A stretch of DNA of 50,212 nucleotides from the NCBI GenBank assembly GCA_937775205.1, contig CALKBX010000001.1, positions 258,631-308,842 on the forward strand, given 5' to 3'. Position numbers and translations under genes: made by a program. Positions 44,390 through 50,212 of this stretch are shown here, piece after piece. The DNA comes from an uncultured Verrucomicrobiae bacterium. Its GTDB lineage: Bacteria; Verrucomicrobiota; Verrucomicrobiia; Limisphaerales; UBA1100. The notes below the pieces were generated by a model that saw nothing but the letters and a program-made list of their open reading frames with translations, was not told the origin of the DNA and searched no databases. Within the stretch, counting starts at the first letter, position 1. Each line of letters starts with the position of its first letter.

Positions 44390-47146
44390 ATGCGTATATG
44401 CGTGCTAATGGCGTTATTGTGGACAGCGATGGCGACGGAAAGCGCCGAAACCAAACTGACGGATGGGCATTGGGCATATCAAAAACCAGTGCGCCCCGCC
44501 CTGCCTCGGACGGATTCGGATTGGCCGCGCAATGCGATTGATTTTTTTGTGCTTCACCGGTTGGAGACGAACAATCTCCGCCCTTCGCCCGCCGCCTCTC
44601 CTGAGCAATTGTTGCGCCGCGTACATTTGGATCTCATCGGTTTACCGCCGTCGCCCGCGGTGGTGGATGCCTTTCTTGCCAACCCGACCGATGCGGCTTA
44701 TGAAACGATTGTCGATGACCTTCTGAAATCTAAACGTTATGGCGAGCGTTGGGCGCGTCCATGGCTTGACCTTGCGCGCTATGCAGATAGCAACGGTTTC
44801 CAAGCAGACCAGCTCCGAGATAGCTGGGCGTATCGGGACTGGGTAATCAATGCCTTCAATTCTGGAATGCCATTTAACCAATTTGTAACCGAGCAAATTG
44901 CCGGCGACATGCTACCTAGCGCCACCTCTGCCCAGCGGGTCGCCACGGGATTCCATCGCACCCCCACCTGCAACGTGGAGGCGGGCGTGCACCCGGAGGA
45001 GAACCGCGTGAATCAAGTAATCGACCGCGTGAATACAACCGGAACCGTTTTCTTGGGAACCACACTTGAGTGCGCACAATGCCACAACCATAAGTATGAC
45101 CCCTTCTCCATAGAAGATTACTATTCAATCTTTGCGTTTTTCAACAACACCCCGCTGGAAGTTAAACAGCAAGGCAACGGTGTCACATGGAATTTTTACG
45201 GGCCAACGATGAACTTACCGATATCAACAGAACAACAGACAAAGCTAAAAGATTTAAACACACGCAAAGAAGCAGCAGTGAAGAGAGTTTCCGAACTGAA
45301 AAAGGCCGCAAAGACGGAGCAACTCGCTTGGGAAAAGCAAACTTTAAGAGCTCTAAAAGAATCCCCGCAGTGGACGGTTCTTGCTATCGAAAAGTTTGAT
45401 GCAACCGGAAATCCTGAACATGAGCTGCAAAAGGATGGGAGCATATTAGTAACCGGTAAAAATCCCGACAAAAGCACATACACCTTTCACGCCAAGGCAG
45501 ACTTGAAACGCATCACTGCTATTCGCCTCGAAGCACTGACACATCCTTCTATGAACAAAGGTGGCCCCGGAAGAAACAAGGCACCAGTGGAAAACCCAAA
45601 CTTCATCGTAAATGAATTCCAAGTCGAAACTGGAAGCAAAATGGTAAAGTTCGCCAGCGTGAAGGCTTCGTTCAGCCAAAACCACTGGGCCGTGGCCGGC
45701 AGTATTGACAACGACCTCAAGACCGGCTGGGCCATTACCCCTGCGTTCGGTAAACCAGCTTGGGCGATTTACAGACTGGCCGAACCATTAGAACTCAAGT
45801 CAGAGGCAAAACTCAAATTTACTATCATCCAGAACTACGGAGGCGGACGTACCATTGGCCGGCCACGATTATCCGCGATTGATGGCAACCCAAATGCTTT
45901 AGATCTGCCCACCGATATTGCCGTCATTCTAAAAAAGACTAAGCGCACCAAAAAAGACGACGACACATTGGCCAAGCATTTCCTCAAGGAGTCACCTAAA
46001 CTCAAAGCCGAAGAACAAACCATAACGGCGATTGATAAACAGATCGGCGCCATCAAGCCCGCCTCCACTCTCGTGATGGTGGAACAGGACAGGGCCCGTG
46101 AAACCCACGTAATGTTACGCGGCCAATACCTCAGCCCCGGTGATAAGATCAACCCCGGCACCCCTTCAATCCTGCATCCGATGAAGAAGACCTTGCCCCG
46201 CAACCGTCTTGGATTTTCAAAATGGCTAACGGACCCTACCAACCCGTTGATTGGCCGTGTAACAGTTAATCGCTGGTGGGCGGAATTTATGGGGCATGGT
46301 ATTGTGACTACTGAAGAGGATTTCGGCACGCAGGCCGAGCCCCCTACCCACCCACAATTACTCGATTGGCTTGCAGTGGAATTTGTGGAACGCGGCTGGT
46401 CGATGAAGCACATCCACAAACTCATTGTGATGAGTGCCACCTATCGACAATCTTCGAGAGTGAGCACGGAACTGCTAGCGAAAGATGCCACAAATAAATT
46501 CTATGCGCGCGCCCCACGCCTACGCATGAGTGCTGAGATGGTTCGCGACAACGCCCTTGCCATTAGCGGCCTGCTTAGCACGAAGATGCATGGACCACCA
46601 ATTTACCCACCTCAACCAAGCGGCATCTGGCGGCACGTCGGGCGTAACGCACCTAAATATATCGCAGCCACTAATGAAGACCGCTTCCGACGAGGCGTGT
46701 ATGTCGTATGGCGGCGTGGCGCGCCGTATGTGAGCTTCATGAATTTCGACGCACCCGACCGTGGTGCCTGCGTGGTGCGACGCCCACGCACCAACACACC
46801 GCTGCAGGCACTCACGCTTTTGAACGACGAAGCGTACATTGAGATGGCCATAGCCTTTGCCGGGCGCATCCTCAATGAAGCTAAAGGAACGCCGGAAGCG
46901 AAAATTAATTATGCCTATAAAACCGCCCTCGGCCGCGCGCCTCGGGCCGCCGAGGCGATTTACCTCAAGAAACTTCTCCTTAAGCGCCGCACCCATTTTG
47001 AAAAAAACCCAAAGGAGGCCGCCCTGCTCATCAGCGGTGCCAAAGGCTGGAAGCCACCCGAGGGGATGGACAAAGGCGATCTTGCGGCGTGGTTTTTCAT
47101 TGCGAATATTTTATTAAACTTGGATGAGACAATTACGAAAAGTTGA
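44390..47146 (+). CDS. DUF1549-DUF1553 (PSD1) exported protein without PSCyt1 domain
   Basis: The 918-residue product is a paralogue of the protein at 23601-26643 and is in a single intact frame. After a short hydrophobic start (MRICVLMALLWTAMATESAE) it goes almost directly to DUF1549: VHLDLIGLPPSPAVVDAF, RYGERWARPWLDLARYADSN and a heme-like CAQCHNHKYDPFS. A coiled coil and a discoidin-like insert (ITAIRLEALTHPSMNKGGPG) precede DUF1553 (APRLRMSAEMVRDNALAISG, RRPRTNTPLQALTLLNDEAY). The N-terminal PSCyt1 cytochrome domain of its paralogue is absent. Function of the family is unknown. The DUF1501 gene follows one base after its stop. Confidence 0.92.
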   Translation: MRICVLMALLWTAMATESAETKLTDGHWAYQKPVRPALPRTDSDWPRNAIDFFVLHRLETNNLRPSPAASPEQLLRRVHLDLIGLPPSPAVVDAFLANPTDAAYETIVDDLLKSKRYGERWARPWLDLARYADSNGFQADQLRDSWAYRDWVINAFNSGMPFNQFVTEQIAGDMLPSATSAQRVATGFHRTPTCNVEAGVHPEENRVNQVIDRVNTTGTVFLGTTLECAQCHNHKYDPFSIEDYYSIFAFFNNTPLEVKQQGNGVTWNFYGPTMNLPISTEQQTKLKDLNTRKEAAVKRVSELKKAAKTEQLAWEKQTLRALKESPQWTVLAIEKFDATGNPEHELQKDGSILVTGKNPDKSTYTFHAKADLKRITAIRLEALTHPSMNKGGPGRNKAPVENPNFIVNEFQVETGSKMVKFASVKASFSQNHWAVAGSIDNDLKTGWAITPAFGKPAWAIYRLAEPLELKSEAKLKFTIIQNYGGGRTIGRPRLSAIDGNPNALDLPTDIAVILKKTKRTKKDDDTLAKHFLKESPKLKAEEQTITAIDKQIGAIKPASTLVMVEQDRARETHVMLRGQYLSPGDKINPGTPSILHPMKKTLPRNRLGFSKWLTDPTNPLIGRVTVNRWWAEFMGHGIVTTEEDFGTQAEPPTHPQLLDWLAVEFVERGWSMKHIHKLIVMSATYRQSSRVSTELLAKDATNKFYARAPRLRMSAEMVRDNALAISGLLSTKMHGPPIYPPQPSGIWRHVGRNAPKYIAATNEDRFRRGVYVVWRRGAPYVSFMNFDAPDRGACVVRRPRTNTPLQALTLLNDEAYIEMAIAFAGRILNEAKGTPEAKINYAYKTALGRAPRAAEAIYLKKLLLKRRTHFEKNPKEAALLISGAKGWKPPEGMDKGDLAAWFFIANILLNLDETITKS

Positions 47147-47147
47147 C

Positions 47148-48582
47148 ATGCCTCATTCACAACATCTTCATACAAACTATGCCAATGATTCACGCAGAGA
47201 ATTTCTGAAAACCAGTGGCTTGGGTATTGGGGCACTGGGACTGGGCAGCGTATTGAACCCCAACCTGTTTGCCACAAATCCGGCGGCGTCCAAGCAGCCG
47301 CATTTCCAGCCCCGGGCAAAACATATTATTTATCTCCATATGGTCGGGGCGCCATCTCAGCTAGATTTATTTTCCCACAAGCCCGAACTAGTGAAACGTA
47401 ATGGTCAAAAATGTCCCGACCATATGTTTAAGGGCAAACAGTTGGCCTTCATCCGCGAACATCCACTGCTGTTAGGCACGCGCTTCAAGTTTCCACAGCA
47501 CGGACAAGGTGGACTGCACCTATGCGAACACTTACCCAAACTCGGCACAGTGGCTGATGAGCTTTGCCTCGTGCAATCCATTCGCACGGAACATTTCAAT
47601 CACGCCCCCGCACAATTATTCCAACATACCGGTTTTGGGCGCTTTGGTCGGCCGGGGATTGGCTCGTGGGTCAGCTACGGCTTGGGCACGGAAAATAAGG
47701 ATTTGCCGAGCTACGTGGTGATGATCACCGGGAGTGTGGCAGGTGCGGGCAACAGCCTTTGGGGTAGCGGCTTTTTACCTACAATGCATCAGGGCGTTGA
47801 GTTTCGGAGCTCTGGCGATCCGGTACTTTTCTTATCCAACCCCAAAGGCATCGGACGCGGAGACCGGCGCGAACTTGTCGATGGCATCAATTTTTTAAAC
47901 AAACAGTCACTGGCCGATGTTGGTGATCCAGAAATCGCCACACGCATCGAGCAATATGAGCTGGCCTTTCGTATGCAGGCAAGCGTGCCTGAACTGATGG
48001 ATACCTCAAGGGAATCAAAAGATACACACGCGATGTATGGAACCGCAGCCTGGCAAGGCGAGTTTTGCCAATAATTGCCTGCTCGCACGTCGGCTCGTGG
48101 AACGCGGAGTGCGTTTTGTTCAACTTTTCGACCAAGGCTGGGATCACCACAGTAGCGTATTTAGCAATATCCCTAAAAAGGCTAAGCAAATCGATCAACC
48201 CGTATCGGCACTCATTAAGGATTTAAAACAACGCGGTCTGCTTAATGATACATTGATTGTACTTGGCGGCGAGTTTGGCCGCACCCCCATGTTGCAGGGC
48301 AAGAGCAATGACGGTGCAGGAAAAAACGTTGGGCGCGACCACCACAAGGAAGGCTTCAGCATGATGCTTGCCGGTGGCGGCGTGAAGGGTGGCATCACAT
48401 TCGGAGAGACCGACGAGCTAGGCTACAAAGCGGTAGACAACCCCGTGCATCTGCACGATCTGAACGCTACAATTCTGCACCTCATGGGATTAGACCACGA
48501 GCAACTAACCTACAAATATCAGGGTCGAGATTTCCGGCTTACTGACGTCCACGGACACGTGATTGACCGTATCCTGGCGTGA
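47148..48582 (+). CDS. DUF1501 family exported (Tat) protein, frameshifted
   Basis: The product begins with a good twin-arginine signal ([20 protein letters not shown]). Conserved DUF1501 stretches follow: [40 protein letters not shown] and [20 protein letters not shown]. The frame breaks near 48040 after KDTHAMYG; the next frame resumes with [40 protein letters not shown] and the terminal [16 protein letters not shown]. The joined protein is about 477 residues, the same size as its paralogue at 26646. A single-base error is enough to explain the break. It forms a pair with the PSD1 gene just upstream. Confidence 0.85.
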
Positions 48583-49988
48583 AGGAATTGAAGCGCTGGG
48601 AATTGCGGTTCACTCCAAAATTCCGCTGTGTAAATGGCTGCATATTACGATTGCCCTGCTGGAACCCTCGACCGTTGTTGCCTCCGCCATTATATCCACC
48701 TCCGTTGAATTGCCGACGTTGCGGGGCTCCCGGCAGTCCCGGACCACCTGCCGGTCCACCCATACCTCCACCGGGTCCACCCATACCTCCACCGGGCCCA
48801 TAGGGGTCACCACCTTGAGCGCCACCACCTTGAGCGCCACCACCTTGAGCGCCACCACCTTGAGCGCCACCGCCTTGACCGCCGCCGCCTTGACCGCCGC
48901 CGCCTGTTGACATTCCGGGGAAGCCAAGCACTGCACTGGGGTTCAGCCTAAATGTACGGGTAAAGTATCCCTGCTGGCTGGCCGGTTTTTGGACAAACAC
49001 AATGCCCTGATCCAAAATCACATATTGAATGGGGTGATCAAAGGACATTGTCACAATATCGAGCACCTGCTTTGCGGTCAGATTTTGCAACTCACTGCTC
49101 AATCCTTTAACCTTAACCATTAACGGATCAAACGCCGCCTGAGTGCTGCCACCATTCGCTCCGCCACCAACTCCGGGCAATCCTCCACCAACTCCGGGCA
49201 ACCCTCCACCAACTCCGGGCAATCCTCCACCAACTCCGGGCAATCCTCCACCAACTCCGGGCAATCCTCCCGGACCTGCTCCACCCGGCGCGCCGCCACC
49301 CACGGGAAGTCCTGTGGTAGGATCAACTGACTGACCACCTGCGCCGCCACCCATCATGCCAGCGCCCGCGCCCGAGGGAAGACCCGTTATCGGATCTATT
49401 CCGCCGCCTCCGCCTCCGGCTCCTTGACCGCCGCCTTGTGCGCCGCCACCTTGGCCGGCACCTTGCTGATTGCTGGGAGCACCGGGTGCCAGATACTGGT
49501 TGATAATAATGTTCACGCCAACCCCTGATCCATCGGGCATCCGATCCGTGTCATGCTCTTTGATAAGTGAGTTGAGCACCTGAACCATATCTATCATATT
49601 GAAGCTGTCTACCTCAGACAATTTCGGGATTACAATCGTGCGCAACTTCTGCGCGATGTATTTCCGATTACGGCCACGCATCATCACGTTTTGCTGGGCC
49701 ACCGGATCCGGCACGCCATTGTAATGTGGCTGAGCTGTGAGGCCAGATTGCATCAAAAGATAAAACGCTTCATCAAATTGCATGGGGCCACGTGGAGGTT
49801 GTTGCAAGGGCACCGCTGGCTGAACAGGTTGCACCGTTGGCGGTGCAATTCCCGGCAGGGCTCCGCGGAAGGGCTCCGGGAAGGGCTCCGGGAAGGGCTC
49901 CGGGAAGGGCTCCGGGAAGGACTCCCGGTTGGGCAATCACTTGTGCGCTGATCAAAGCCAGCGCAAACCCCGTAAACAGTTTAGACAT
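48539..49988 (-). CDS. Secreted Gly-rich protein with two STN/secretin-N-like domains, frameshifted
   Basis: From ATG 49988 a signal peptide ([20 protein letters not shown]) leads into GALP repeats. The frame breaks near 49866, where one extra G in CCGCGG shifts it; the other frame continues with [20 protein letters not shown] to the stop at 48539. The first compact domain contains [20 protein letters not shown] and [16 protein letters not shown]; the second contains [20 protein letters not shown] and [12 protein letters not shown]. Both resemble the STN/secretin N-domains of planctomycete and verrucomicrobial exported proteins. Long Gly-rich linkers with LPGVGGG and GGGAQ repeats separate them, and an Asn/Arg/Gly-rich tail ends the protein. 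It overlaps the convergent DUF1501 gene by 44 bases. Confidence 0.75.
48811..48900 (-). repeat. Six tandem 15-base units encoding GGGAQ
   Basis: Four identical CACCTTGAGCGCCAC units (plus strand) are followed by two diverged CGCCTTGACCGCCGC units. They encode a Gly/Gln/Ala linker in the minus-strand gene. The unit length is a multiple of three, so copy-number change would not alter the frame. Confidence 0.9.
49164..49268 (-). repeat. Five tandem 21-base units encoding LPGVGGG
   Basis: Five near-identical units of CCACCAACTCCGGGCAATCC plus T (plus strand) are arranged head to tail; one unit has a T-to-C change. They encode five LPGVGGG repeats, an elastin-like flexible linker, in the minus-strand Gly-rich gene. 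Confidence 0.9.
49867..49926 (-). repeat. Four to five tandem 12-base units encoding GALP
   Basis: Four exact GGAAGGGCTCCG units and one imperfect unit (plus strand) follow the signal peptide of the minus-strand gene and encode PGAL/GALP repeats. The apparent frameshift lies at the 3' end of this repeat, where the pattern CCCGGA is replaced by CCGCGGA. Confidence 0.85.
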
Positions 49989-50212
49989 TTTAATCATCAT
50001 ATGTAAAAGTAGCACGTTTTGTACCATCGCGACAGGTCTTTTGACTTTATTTTTATCGCGGCCCGCAAGGCACATCTAATTTGACGGAAAGGGGCTGAAA
50101 AACCTAGGAAAAACGATGCCAAAAGGCCTTATTTGTTCGCAAAAAACGCATATTTTCAGGATTTTATCCTTGGAGACTACTTTTTGGTTCTGTCATGCAT
50201 TGCTGCACTGGC

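Noticed and set aside
48563..48910. Plus-strand frame with repeated SATTL residues
   Set aside because: It is the antisense of the Gly-rich repeats of the minus-strand gene and has no independent support.
48811..49268. CRISPR array
   Set aside because: The repeats are direct, contiguous, in frame and lack spacers; they are coding tandem repeats.

Overview
The window looks like a chromosomal segment of a Verrucomicrobiota bacterium. My best guess is a Limisphaerales/Pedosphaera-like lineage; this is inferred from protein content, not from a marker gene. It has Gram-negative envelope genes (kdsA, kdsC, the lptCAB genes, mpl), an HPr kinase/HPr pair, and the PSCyt/DUF1549/DUF1553 plus DUF1501 protein pairs that are abundant in Planctomycetes and Verrucomicrobia. 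Coding density is very high. No gap without a gene exceeds 300 bases; the largest is the 224 bases at 49989-50212, where I see nothing but possible upstream sequence. I found no rRNA, tRNA, CRISPR array, insertion sequence or phage gene.

1-15.8 kb is ordinary core metabolism. It holds an AsmA-like fragment, a zinc-ribbon-like hypothetical, recG, a DUF2270 membrane protein, hisC, argA, a small membrane protein with an L,D-transpeptidase, proA with an ATP-grasp-like hypothetical, a secreted Pro/Ser-rich protein, ilvC with ilvN, an HTH-metallo-beta-lactamase fusion, a TPR protein and mpl. 15.8-23.5 kb is one tight minus-strand operon: kdsA-kdsC-lptC-lptA-lptB-hprK-ptsH-gatC-gatA-gatB. It joins KDO synthesis, LPS export, HPr signalling and the amidotransferase for Gln-tRNA/Asn-tRNA.

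23.6-48.6 kb is the unusual part. A minus-strand run of ten genes (44297 down to 28080) is joined by ATGA/TAATG overlaps or short gaps. In order it encodes a 1556-residue exported PQQ-propeller/methyltransferase-fold/PQQ-propeller/malectin protein, a tandem-duplicated ModA-like binding protein, a ModB-like permease with a large extracytoplasmic insert, a ModC-like ATPase, a variant E1/ThiF enzyme, an unrecognised exported membrane-anchored protein, a FtsX/MacB-type permease, its ATPase, a PQQ-propeller protein and a LamG/methyltransferase-fold/PQQ-propeller protein. The last two proteins together repeat the architecture of the first. Two plus-strand PSCyt/DUF1553-DUF1501 gene pairs flank the run, one divergent at its head and one convergent at its tail. 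I regard this as the candidate undescribed system. A function in sensing, importing or processing an oxyanion or metal ligand at the cell surface is only an inference.

48.5-50.0 kb holds a secreted Gly-rich protein with two secretin/STN-like domains and three families of in-frame tandem repeats.

The window contains about fifteen apparent single-base indels that break otherwise well-conserved genes: lptA, both DUF1501 genes, one PSCyt gene, the Gly-rich gene, and nine between 32.0 and 35.2 kb. Several are in short homopolymers and every reading frame resumes conserved sequence. Base-calling or assembly errors are therefore at least as likely as real pseudogenes, and I annotate the reconstructed loci.
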